48,732 nucleotides of DNA, taken from Bradyrhizobium sp. AT1. Its GTDB lineage: Bacteria > Pseudomonadota > Alphaproteobacteria > Rhizobiales > Xanthobacteraceae. Shown here one piece after another: positions 1 through 7,072 of this stretch. The stretch spans positions 5,669,461-5,718,192 of the forward strand of contig NZ_JXDL01000001.1 in assembly GCF_001590795.1 (NCBI RefSeq), written 5' to 3'. How positions within the stretch are numbered: position 1 is the stretch's first letter; each line of letters begins with the position of its first letter. A program made the translations under genes and the position numbers. The notes below the pieces were generated by a model. That model was not told the DNA's origin, searched no databases, and saw only the letters and a list, made by a program, of their open reading frames with translations.

Positions 1-293
1 GGCGTGTCGATCTTCACGCGCGGGCTGCCGGCGATCGCGGCATCGCGCGCCACGACCGGCTGGGCCGCCTGGTTTGCGCCCGGCGTTGCCGGCTGGGTCG
101 CAGCACCCGGCTGCGGCGCCGCGCCCGGCGTCGCAGAGGCGGTCGGCTGCGGCGTGCCCTTCTGGAGCTCGGATTGCGCCTGCTGTTGGGCGCGCTGCTT
201 CTCCATCGCCGGCACATTGTAGAAATACTGCCAGGCGATCAGGACGAGGCCCGACAGAATGACGGCGAGGATGGTATTGCGATTGTCGGTCAT
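1..293 (-). CDS. yidC: Membrane protein insertase YidC, N-terminal part (cut by window edge)
   Basis: The reverse-strand frame opens with ATG at 293 and reads MTDNRNTILAVILSGLVLIA, the typical YidC start with the first membrane helix at about residues 8-25. It continues into a Pro/Ala/Gln-rich periplasmic stretch and runs off the window without a stop. YidC inserts proteins into the inner membrane, alone or with SecYEG. It lies 16 bases after rnpA, in the conserved rpmH-rnpA-yidC order, so it is probably cotranscribed with both. The catalytic membrane core is outside the window. Confidence 0.93.
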   Translation of the reverse strand, partial: MTDNRNTILAVILSGLVLIAWQYFYNVPAMEKQRAQQQAQSELQKGTPQPTASATPGAAPQPGAATQPATPGANQAAQPVVARDAAIAGSPRVKIDT

Positions 294-309
294 CACTATT
301 GTCTCGTCA

Positions 310-708
310 TCAATCTGGTTTGCGGCTGGTCGCTGCGGCGTGGCCTGGCCTTTGGCCGCGCGCCTTCGTCGGCACCTTGGCCGTATGCCGTGCCGGCCTC
401 GTGAACGCTATGCGCAGATCGTCGAGCATGGTCGCGAAGGGGCGCGAGAGCGCATCCCTTCGGCCAACCAGCACATAATCATGATGGGGCTGCATCGACA
501 CCGGATCGAGCCGCTTCACCAATTCGCGAAGCCGGCGCCGGATGCGATTGCGCTCGGGGGCGTTGCCGTTCTTTTTGGTCACGGTGAAGCCGACCCGGAC
601 CGGGCCGCCATCATCGCGGGGGCGGCTTTGCAGGACGAACGCAGGACTGTTCACCCGCGCGCCATTGGCAACGGCGAGGAAATCCGCCCGCTGCCTCAGC
701 CGATCCAT
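310..708 (-). CDS. rnpA: Ribonuclease P protein component
   Basis: 132 residues. It is the protein subunit of RNase P, which with the M1 RNA removes 5' leaders from pre-tRNAs. The basic RNR-type motif is visible as NAPERNRIRRRLRELVK near residues 49-65, preceded by VGFTVTKKNGN, both hallmarks of RnpA. The tail after about residue 112 is a variable Lys/Arg/Pro-rich extension. It starts 28 bases after the rpmH stop and 16 bases before yidC, so this is a standard operon. Confidence 0.96.
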   Translation of the reverse strand: MDRLRQRADFLAVANGARVNSPAFVLQSRPRDDGGPVRVGFTVTKKNGNAPERNRIRRRLRELVKRLDPVSMQPHHDYVLVGRRDALSRPFATMLDDLRIAFTRPARHTAKVPTKARGQRPGHAAATSRKPD

Positions 709-736
709 GATGAAATCCCGGAAAAGAGGGTCCGGC

Positions 737-871
737 TCAGGCGCTCAGACGCTTGCGGCCGCGGGCGCGGCGGGCGGCGAGAACCTTGCGGCCGCCGGCA
801 GTGGCGAGACGGGCACGGAAGCCGTGACGGCGCTTGCGCACCAGTTTGCTGGGTTGATAAGTCCGCTTCAC
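737..871 (-). CDS. rpmH: 50S ribosomal protein L34
   Basis: 44 residues, the usual L34 length, beginning KRTYQPSKLVRKRRHGFRAR after the initiator. The start is GTG at 871, chosen because it gives the canonical N-terminus and has a GGAG about 7 bases upstream; a longer in-frame reading upstream has no family support. L34 is a small basic protein of the large ribosomal subunit. It is the first gene of the rpmH-rnpA-yidC unit, and a strong promoter lies about 140 bases upstream. Confidence 0.96.
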   Translation of the reverse strand: MKRTYQPSKLVRKRRHGFRARLATAGGRKVLAARRARGRKRLSA

Positions 872-1011
872 GGGTTTTTCTCCGCTGACCGGGCAATTTG
901 CCTGTAGAATTGATGGTAAAGTCCGGAAGATGCGGCCCAAAACGGGCCGTTTCCGGCCCCAAGAGAGCCGCTCCCGGTGTCGCACCGGGTCATCGCGGAC
1001 AATTTGCGCGG

Positions 1012-1040
1012 CTTATAAGCGAGCGCCTTGTTTTCGTCAA
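1012..1040 (-). promoter_or_regulatory. Predicted sigma70-type promoter of rpmH-rnpA-yidC
   Basis: Read on the minus strand, TTGACG (1040-1035) is followed after exactly 17 bases by TATAAG (1017-1012). This is close to the housekeeping consensus. Transcription would start near 1005 and give a leader of about 134 bases before the GTG of rpmH. The leader contains a 7-bp hairpin (CCCGGTG, loop TCG, 973-989). Confidence 0.75.
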
Positions 1041-1235
1041 CGCCGCACAAGCGCACGTTTCCGGTGAATATCGCTGTTTGCGCGGGGTTTTTAACCCTTG
1101 AGGTGGCGACTCGCGATATCTGCGCTTACATCCCACCTTGGTAGATTAGCGATCCGTAATTTGACCGGACCGGGGACGGGTCGCATCCTTCTACCGCCGA
1201 TCCTTCATACGCCAAAGGCAGCGAGGGCGAATTTC

Positions 1236-2729
1236 GTGGCAGCGACAGACCTCCAGCCGATCCAGGATCAGGATCAGCCGGACCCGCCGGCGGTACGCCC
1301 GCGCGGGACGCTCGGGCTGTCCGGCAAGCTGCTGCTGCTCACCATTCCCCTGGTGATGATCGCGGCCAGCCTGCTTTACGTGCCCGCTATCGCCAACTTC
1401 TGGGTCAACCGGCTGAACGACCGCGTCGCGGCAGCCAACACTGCGGCGCTGGTGCTCGATGCGGCGCCGCTCGGCATGGTCCCCGATTCGCTGTCGCGCC
1501 AGATTCTGAAGAGCATCAACGCCCGCGCCGTCGCCATCAAGATGGGGCAGCAGCGCCGTCTGCTCGCCAGCGACAACATTCCGGCCGCCCTCGAGCATGA
1601 CATCGACCTCCGCGACATGACGGCGTGGGAGGCCATCACCGGCTCGTTCCGGATGATGCTGGAGACCGGCAACCAGGCCATCCGCATCGTCGGTCCCGGC
1701 GTCGGCAATGCCCAGTTCATCGAGATCGTCACCGACGAGCTGCCGCTGCGGCAGCAGATGTATCGTTTCTCCCGCAACGTCGTGGTGGTCGCGCTGATCA
1801 TCGCGGTTCTGACCGCGGGCCTCGTCTATCTCGCGCTTCATTATCTCTTCGTGCGCCCGATGCGGCGGCTCACCGCGAGCCTGGTCGGCTTCCACGAGAA
1901 CCCGGAAAGCTCCGCGGGCATCATCGTGCCGAGCCAGCGCAGCGACGAGATCGGGGTCGCCGAGCGCGAATTGTCGGACATGCAGCGCGATTTGATGTCG
2001 ATGCTGAATCAGAAGAGCCGGCTCGCAGCCCTTGGCCTCGCGGTGTCCAAGATCAATCACGATCTGCGCAATCTGCTGGCCTCGGCCCAGCTGCTGTCGG
2101 ATCAGCTCGCCAGCGTGCCGGATCCGCGGGTGCAGCGCTTTGCGCCGAAACTGGTGCGCTCGCTCGAGCGCGCCATCGCCTTCTGCCAGTCGACGCTGTC
2201 CTACGGCCGCGCCCAGGAGGCCGCGCCGGACCGCCGCATGATCATGATCGAGCCTGTCGTGCTGGAGGTGCGGGAGACCGCGGGCCTCGCCTCCGACGCC
2301 TCGATCGCCTGGGTTGCTGCGATCGAGCGCGGGCTGGCGGTCGATGCCGATCCCGATCAGCTATTCCGGGTGCTGCTCAACCTCGTCCGCAATGCCGCTC
2401 AGGCGCTGGAGAGTCATTCCTCCGGCGAAGGCGGCCCGCAGCAGATCCGGATCACCGGCAAGCGCGAGGGCGCCGTGGCGATCATCGAGGTGTCCGACAC
2501 CGGCCCCGGCGTACCCCCGAAGACCCGGCAGCACCTGTTCGAGGCGTTCCAGACCTCCGGCCGCCCCGGCGGCAGCGGCCTGGGCCTTGCCATCGCCGCC
2601 GAGCTGGTCCGCGCTCATGGCGGCGACATCCACCTGGTCGAAGGCACCATCGGAGCCACCTTCCGCATCGTCATCCCCGACCGCCCCGTGGAACTGCTCT
2701 CCATCCGCAACGAGCGCCAGAGGGCGTAG
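1236..2729 (+). CDS. Membrane sensor histidine kinase with HAMP domain
   Basis: 497 residues from a GTG start at 1236, preferred over an upstream ATG at 1098 because GCGAGGG lies just before it and the first membrane helix then follows soon after the start. The order is: helix at about 32-52, periplasmic sensor of about 120 residues, second helix at about 180-204, HAMP linker, dimerisation helix with KINHDLRN (phospho-acceptor His275), then an ATPase domain with NLVRNAAQAL, DTGPGVP and GGSGLGLAI. It should autophosphorylate in response to an unknown signal. No response regulator is adjacent, so it is an orphan kinase. Confidence 0.88.
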   Translation: MAATDLQPIQDQDQPDPPAVRPRGTLGLSGKLLLLTIPLVMIAASLLYVPAIANFWVNRLNDRVAAANTAALVLDAAPLGMVPDSLSRQILKSINARAVAIKMGQQRRLLASDNIPAALEHDIDLRDMTAWEAITGSFRMMLETGNQAIRIVGPGVGNAQFIEIVTDELPLRQQMYRFSRNVVVVALIIAVLTAGLVYLALHYLFVRPMRRLTASLVGFHENPESSAGIIVPSQRSDEIGVAERELSDMQRDLMSMLNQKSRLAALGLAVSKINHDLRNLLASAQLLSDQLASVPDPRVQRFAPKLVRSLERAIAFCQSTLSYGRAQEAAPDRRMIMIEPVVLEVRETAGLASDASIAWVAAIERGLAVDADPDQLFRVLLNLVRNAAQALESHSSGEGGPQQIRITGKREGAVAIIEVSDTGPGVPPKTRQHLFEAFQTSGRPGGSGLGLAIAAELVRAHGGDIHLVEGTIGATFRIVIPDRPVELLSIRNERQRA

Positions 2730-2750
2730 GTCGGCCAGTGGCCGACAATC

Positions 2751-2875
2751 TCACTCATTCCGTCATTCCGGGACCACCCGAAGGGTCGGGCCCGGAATCC
2801 ATAACCCCAGCTGGTGCTTATGGATTCCGGGCCCGCGATTTTGTCGCGCCCCGGAATGACGGAGAGATGAGTGAA
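2751..2875. repeat. Nested intergenic palindromic element
   Basis: Outer arms TCACTCAT...CCGTCATTCCGGG (about 2752-2773) and their complement (about 2850-2874) match except for a 3-base insertion. Inside are perfect 17-bp arms (2789-2805 and 2819-2835) around a 13-base loop, so the whole can fold into a double cruciform. It has no coding content. It resembles the dispersed GTCATTCCGGG-type intergenic repeats of rhizobia and lies between the histidine kinase gene and tRNA-Arg. Confidence 0.8.
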
Positions 2876-3007
2876 AATCCGCGAAAATCTCTCCATCCCG
2901 GACCTTGCCAATCCGGGCAAGAGCGGTTAGTCAAAGCGCTCTTTCGCACCCCCTCCGGCTCTGCCGGGGACTGCTTGCGGGCCCAGCCCGCGCTGTTTGC
3001 GAAAAAC

Positions 3008-3084
3008 GCGCCCGTAGCTCAGCTGGATAGAGCATCAGACTACGAATCTGAGGGTCGGACGTTCGAATCGTTCCGGGCGCGCCA
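3008..3084 (+). tRNA. tRNA-Arg (anticodon ACG)
   Basis: 77 bases with encoded CCA. The acceptor arms GCGCCCG (3008-3014) and CGGGCGC (3074-3080) pair perfectly. The anticodon stem TCAGA/TCTGA encloses loop CTACGAA with anticodon ACG at 3042-3044. The T-arm carries GTTCGAATC. It reads the CGN arginine codons, normally after A34-to-inosine editing. No integrase or partial duplicate of the 3' end is seen nearby. Confidence 0.97.
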
Positions 3085-3168
3085 TTCTTCGCCGAAAGGT
3101 TGGGATCAAGCAGCATCTGGTCGCCAGACGGGCCTGAGACCGGATGGCTACGCCGTGTGAGGAGCGGA

Positions 3169-3525
3169 ATGAGGATATCGCAGGCGTTCAAGTTCGAGGC
3201 GGCGCATCGGCTGCCCAACGTGCCTGAGACCCACCGATGCCGGCGGCTGCATGGTCATTCCTACCGGGTCGAGGTCCAGCTGGACGGGCCGGTCGATCCG
3301 CACACCGGTTTCGTCGCTGATTTCTTCGACATCGAAAAATGCTTCGCCGACATCCTGGAGGCGCTGGATCACCGCTGCCTGAACGAGGTCGCAGGCCTCG
3401 AGAACCCGACCGCCGAGAATATTGCGATCTGGATCTGGGACCGGTTGAAGCCGAGCCTTCCGCAGCTGTGGGCCGTCCGGGTCTATGAAACGGCGGACTG
3501 CTGGGCTGAATATAACGGGCGGTGA
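3169..3525 (+). CDS. queD: 6-carboxytetrahydropterin synthase (QueD / PTPS family)
   Basis: 118 residues, the normal QueD length. It starts at ATG 3169 behind GGAG; an in-frame extension to 3100 lacks family similarity. Zinc ligands His13, His28 and His30 are present (AAHRLP, RLHGHSY), and Cys24 gives the CxxxHGH signature of QueD-type enzymes. LDHRCLNE and NPTAEN are further family motifs. The enzyme converts dihydroneopterin triphosphate to 6-carboxytetrahydropterin on the way to preQ0 and queuosine. No other que gene is in the window; the neighbouring tRNA-Arg is not a queuosine tRNA. Confidence 0.92.
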   Translation: MRISQAFKFEAAHRLPNVPETHRCRRLHGHSYRVEVQLDGPVDPHTGFVADFFDIEKCFADILEALDHRCLNEVAGLENPTAENIAIWIWDRLKPSLPQLWAVRVYETADCWAEYNGR

Positions 3526-3677
3526 CGACGGCCCTGCGCTGACCCGACCCGCGCCGCGCATCGGTTGCCGGACTTGTTCATTCGGCGTCAGTCTCGAATT
3601 GGACCTCACTCAAAGGCCCTAGCTCCGCTGGTGGGACGAGGCGACCGCCACGAGGTGGCCAATCCAGATTGCGTTTA

Positions 3678-3694
3678 GTATCACATCATGATAC
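3678..3694. promoter_or_regulatory. Operator-like palindrome upstream of higBA
   Basis: GTATCA (3678-3683), 5-base spacer, TGATAC (3689-3694) form a perfect inverted repeat ending 9 bases before the toxin start. Antitoxins of the HigA type normally autorepress through such palindromes. A weak TTGCGT (3669-3674) upstream could be a -35 element, which would put the palindrome inside the promoter. Confidence 0.65.
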
Positions 3695-3703
3695 ATACGA
3701 GTG

Positions 3704-3988
3704 ATGATCAGAAGCTTCCGAGGTGCGTTCGCTGCGTTGATCTTCCAACAGCGACGTGTTCCGAAGGGGTTTCCGACCGACGTTGCCAAAGTGGCCCGCC
3801 GAAAACTGGTGCAGCTGAACAACGCCACAATGCTTGGTGATCTCATGGCGCCGCCGGGCAACCGACTGGAAGCTTTGCGAGGCGACCTGGCTGGCAAGCA
3901 TTCGATCCGAATAAACGATCAATGGCGGATCGTATTCCGATGGAGCGATCAGGGACCGGAGGAGGTCGAGATCGTGGATTATCATTGA
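3704..3988 (+). CDS. higB: HigB-type toxin (RelE superfamily mRNA interferase)
   Basis: 94 residues from ATG 3704; a GTG directly before it at 3701 gives one more residue. Family features are the N-terminal IRSFRG, the MLGDLMAPPGNRLEALRGDL region, and the C-terminal SIRINDQWRIVFRW...EIVDYH core of HigB/RelE proteins. Such toxins bind the ribosomal A site and cut mRNA. The gene precedes the antitoxin by 13 bases, the inverted toxin-first order typical of HigBA. No disabling mutation is visible. Confidence 0.92.
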   Translation: MIRSFRGAFAALIFQQRRVPKGFPTDVAKVARRKLVQLNNATMLGDLMAPPGNRLEALRGDLAGKHSIRINDQWRIVFRWSDQGPEEVEIVDYH

Positions 3989-4001
3989 AAGGCGTGCGGT
4001 C

Positions 4002-4310
4002 ATGGCGAAGAAGCTTCCCCCTGTTCATCCCGGAGAGGTCCTGCGCGAGGAATTCCTGCGCCCCCTGGACCTCTCGCCTTACGCAGTGGCCCGTGCTGTC
4101 GGCGTGCCGCGCACGCGAATTGAGCGGTTGGCTAATGAGCAAACCCCGGTGACCGCGGACACCGCCCTTCGGCTTGGCAGATATTTCGGCACCTCGGCCG
4201 CGTTCTGGATGGGCATCCAGACACAGTACGACCTCGAACGGGCCGAGGACGAGCTGGGTGCCACGCTGCGCAAGATCGCTCCGGCGCGCGAAGCTAAACC
4301 GGCAGCCTGA
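4002..4310 (+). CDS. higA: HigA-type antitoxin, XRE helix-turn-helix
   Basis: 102 residues. HPGEVLREEFLRPLDLSPYA followed by a helix-turn-helix (ARAVGVPRTRIERLANEQTP) and TADTALRLGRYFGTSAAFWM is the classic HigA/VapI profile. It should neutralise HigB and repress the operon through the palindrome at 3678-3694. The Lys/Ala-rich tail (EAKPAA) is short, and the length matches the family. Confidence 0.94.
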   Translation: MAKKLPPVHPGEVLREEFLRPLDLSPYAVARAVGVPRTRIERLANEQTPVTADTALRLGRYFGTSAAFWMGIQTQYDLERAEDELGATLRKIAPAREAKPAA

Positions 4311-4427
4311 TCGAGGGGCGGAAATCTTCGCGCAATCGCGCGTACCACGCTATCTAGCCGCCGCGGCGAAGCAGCAGTGTCCATCTTCAACCGCCGCGGC
4401 GTGCCGTATCGATATTAAGTACGTCCC

Positions 4428-5321
4428 ATGCCCACTATCAGTCGCCTGCTCTCCGGCCTCGCTCTCTTCCTTGCCATCGCGTCTGCCCCGGCGCGCGCGG
4501 CCGAACCCTGCCCGTTCATCAGCGCCAAGGAGCTCGCCGGCGCGATGCCGGCGTTCAAATGGTCGCTGATCTCAAATCAGGACGGCCGCGGCTGCATCTA
4601 CCAGGCCGGGCGCGGCGACACGATGATGCTCTCCGTGTTCCGCAATCCCGACAAGGACCGTGCCAGGGAATTGTATGCCACCTTCGTCAAGACGCTCGGT
4701 GAGCGCATGCCGCTCAGCGCGGTGTCTGGGGTCGGCGACGAAGGTCAGCGCGGAACGAGCGCCGCCGGTGCGGAGCGCCAGGAGGCCTCGGTCGTCGCCT
4801 TGGCCGGTGATTACATTCTCCAGATGACCGTCTATCCGATCGGCCGGCGTGCCGACGATGCGCTGCTCGCTCCGCTCACTGAAGCGGCGCGCATTGCCAT
4901 CGCAAGCGTGAGCAAGAGCAGCGAGCGCTTCGGCACTTGCGAGTGGCTCACGGCCGCCGACGCCGACGGCTTTCTCGACGCGAGCACGCTGACGGTGCAA
5001 CGGACCGGCGCGGGCAGCTGCATGATGTTCGATCGCGAGGCCAACACCATGACGGTTGCGGTGATCGCCACCTCGCGCGACACCGCCGTCGGCATGATGA
5101 AGCGCGCAGGTCCCTGCAAGCACGTCGCGATCCCCGATCTCGGCAGCGAAGCGTTCGGCGAGCATTCCTGCACCAAGGGCAACGGCAATGCCGTCAACAT
5201 CTATGTCTGGAAGAACGGCAGGCAGGCCTCGATCCTGTTCGCGCCGGTCAAGCCGCATCCGGAATCCGGCTCGGTCGAGCGCCTGAAGGCGGTCGCGGCG
5301 CGCGTCTATGGAAAATTGTAA
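4428..5321 (+). CDS. Exported protein with two related halves, function unknown
   Basis: 297 residues with a signal peptide (residues 1-24, ending APARA-AEP). The mature part looks like a duplication: CPFISAKELAGAM...GCIYQA...DTMMLSVF in the first half corresponds to CEWLTAADADGFL...SCMMFDR...NTMTVAVI in the second. Each half starts with a Cys and has a second Cys about 30 residues later, suggesting one disulfide per domain, with a further CKH...SCTK pair near the end. It is probably periplasmic. I do not recognise a named family with confidence. It ends 15 bases before the convergent IclR gene. Confidence 0.8.
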   Translation: MPTISRLLSGLALFLAIASAPARAAEPCPFISAKELAGAMPAFKWSLISNQDGRGCIYQAGRGDTMMLSVFRNPDKDRARELYATFVKTLGERMPLSAVSGVGDEGQRGTSAAGAERQEASVVALAGDYILQMTVYPIGRRADDALLAPLTEAARIAIASVSKSSERFGTCEWLTAADADGFLDASTLTVQRTGAGSCMMFDREANTMTVAVIATSRDTAVGMMKRAGPCKHVAIPDLGSEAFGEHSCTKGNGNAVNIYVWKNGRQASILFAPVKPHPESGSVERLKAVAARVYGKL

Positions 5322-5336
5322 GGGTCTCAATCAACG

Positions 5337-6113
5337 TCAACCGCCTGCCAGCACCTCCTTGCACTTCGCCGCAAACGCATTGAGGTACGCGCCCATCTCG
5401 TTCGCCAGCGCAGCGGACCGGTCGACATTTTGCAGGCTCATGTTGAGGGCGTAGACCGGAAGCCCGGGTAGCACGATGGGCGTTGCGACGGCGAGCACGG
5501 CGGGTTGCCACGACACGGCGCAATAGCCGTCGCGTTCGACGGCGCTGATCGATCTCCTCACTTCTGCGAGCAGCGCCTTGGTCGCGGCACTGTTGCGCCG
5601 CTTGAACAACTTCAGCAAGCGCTCGCGCTCGGTCTCGGCAATGCCGGCGAGGTAGGCGCGCCCCAGCGACGTCAACTCCATGGGGACCTGCTGGCCGGCG
5701 ACGACGTTGCGCAACGCCGCGCGCGGGCTGTAGCGGATCGATTCGAGATAAACCATCATGGTCCGATCCGCCGTCGCGAGCCCGACGTTGAGCCGGCGCT
5801 TGGCCGATTCGGCCCGCATCATCGGGCCGATCGCGTTGAGCACCGGTGATCCCGTCCGCATGGCGTGGCCGATGCTGAGGACGGACGCGGCAAGGCGGTA
5901 GGTCCGCTGGTGACGGACCTCGTCGAGCATCCCGGAATTGACCAGCGTTCGCGTCAGCCGGCTGACGGTCGATCGCGGCAAACCTGTTCGCTCCGCGATC
6001 TCGCCGTTGCCCAGCGTGTCGACGCCGGGCCGGAACGCCCGCAAGATCTCGATGCCCCGTTCGAGCGACCGGTTGCCGTCAATCCCGCCTGCGTATCTGC
6101 GCGCCTCCGCCAT
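5337..6113 (-). CDS. IclR-family transcriptional regulator
   Basis: 258 residues from ATG 6113 (MAEARRYAGG); the open frame extends to 6236 but that part is unlike the family and runs over the operator. The N-terminal winged helix is SLERGIEILRAF...NGEIAERTGLPRSTVSRLTR. The C-terminal effector domain includes NVVAGQQVPMELTSLGRAYLA, a typical IclR ligand-domain stretch. It is divergent from the acyl-CoA/TctC operon at 6278, and a palindrome lies between them, so it probably controls that operon and itself. The effector is probably a small organic acid. Confidence 0.92.
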   Translation of the reverse strand: MAEARRYAGGIDGNRSLERGIEILRAFRPGVDTLGNGEIAERTGLPRSTVSRLTRTLVNSGMLDEVRHQRTYRLAASVLSIGHAMRTGSPVLNAIGPMMRAESAKRRLNVGLATADRTMMVYLESIRYSPRAALRNVVAGQQVPMELTSLGRAYLAGIAETERERLLKLFKRRNSAATKALLAEVRRSISAVERDGYCAVSWQPAVLAVATPIVLPGLPVYALNMSLQNVDRSAALANEMGAYLNAFAAKCKEVLAGG

Positions 6114-6133
6114 GTCCCCAGCTCCGTCGCCAT

Positions 6134-6148
6134 TTCCACTTAGTGGAA
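6134..6148. promoter_or_regulatory. Predicted IclR operator
   Basis: TTCCAC (6134-6139), TTA, GTGGAA (6143-6148) is a perfect inverted repeat 21 bases upstream of the iclR-type start and 130 bases before the divergent enoyl-CoA hydratase gene. IclR-family proteins bind short palindromes of this size. It is the only clear palindrome in this interval. Confidence 0.65.
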
Positions 6149-6277
6149 TTAGGGGGATGTTGCGGAGGGTGCAAGCCGCTATAGCCACCGGAAAGAAGAA
6201 TGCTTGGCCGCGCACGGCTCGACGAGGAAGCGGCACGGCCTGACATCGGCATTCGAAAAGCCCGCACGGAGCCCGCC

Positions 6278-7069
6278 ATGTCCTATCAGCTCATCGAATT
6301 TTCGCTCGAGGCCGGCGTCGCGACGATCGCCTTCAACCGCCCGGAACGACGCAACGCCATGAGCGACGAGATGCGCGCCGAATTCGCAGCCGCACTCGAA
6401 ACCGTCGCCCGCGACAAGACGATCAAGGCCCTGGTGCTGACTGGGCGTGGCCACGCCTTCTGTGCCGGCGGTGACATCAGCGGCATGAAGCGGCGGCTCG
6501 AGGCGCCGCAGGGCGAGGTCGCCTTCAACGGATGGAGCCGTCAACAGGGCGTGCATCACGTGCAATCGCTGCTGCTGGGGCTGCCGAAGCCGACCATTGC
6601 CGCGGTCAACGGCGCGGCTGCGGGGCTCGGGGCGGATACCGCGCTGGCCTGCGACTTCGTCATGGCAACGGAACGCTCGAAATTCACCTGGTCCTACATC
6701 AAGCGCGGTTTGATCCCCGATGGCGGCGGGCTGTATTTCCTGCCGCGGCGCGTGGGCCTCGCGAGGGCCAAGGAGCTGATCTTCTCCGGCCGCATCGTCG
6801 AGGCCGACGAAGCGCTCGCGCTCGGCATCGTCGACCGCAAGGTGGCTGCGGCCGAGCTGCTGCCGGCCGCGCAGGCCTGGGCGGCCGAGCTGGCTCAGGG
6901 GTCCCCCACGGCGCTGGCGCTGAGCAAGAAGATCCTGAACGAGACCTTCGAGCATTCCGCGCACGACATCTTCAATCTCGGCAGCCAGGCGCAGGCCATC
7001 TGCTACACCAGCGCAGAACATCGCGACGCCGTGACGGCGTTCCTCGCGCAATCCTCCGCGAAGGAGTGA
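6278..7069 (+). CDS. Enoyl-CoA hydratase/isomerase family protein
   Basis: 263 residues from ATG 6278; an upstream ATG at 6200 lacks family similarity. Crotonase-fold motifs are GHAFCAGGDISGM (oxyanion loop) and NGAAAGLGADTALACDFV (second oxyanion-hole Gly region). At the active site the sequence is WSYIKRGLIPDGGG. The two hydratase glutamates are not evident, while an Asp sits where PaaG-like isomerases carry theirs, so isomerase chemistry is possible. It is followed 3 bases later by an acyl-CoA ligase, suggesting breakdown of an acid as its CoA ester. Confidence 0.9.
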   Translation: MSYQLIEFSLEAGVATIAFNRPERRNAMSDEMRAEFAAALETVARDKTIKALVLTGRGHAFCAGGDISGMKRRLEAPQGEVAFNGWSRQQGVHHVQSLLLGLPKPTIAAVNGAAAGLGADTALACDFVMATERSKFTWSYIKRGLIPDGGGLYFLPRRVGLARAKELIFSGRIVEADEALALGIVDRKVAAAELLPAAQAWAAELAQGSPTALALSKKILNETFEHSAHDIFNLGSQAQAICYTSAEHRDAVTAFLAQSSAKE

Positions 7070-7072
7070 GTG

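Noticed and set aside
1625..3160. Plus-strand open frame of 511 codons crossing the tRNA
   Set aside because: It overlaps the histidine kinase in another frame and reads through the palindrome and tRNA-Arg, so it is not a gene.
3008..3984. tRNA-Arg as an integration site for a genomic island holding HigBA
   Set aside because: No integrase, no repeated tRNA 3' end and no composition break were seen. QueD lies between the tRNA and HigBA.
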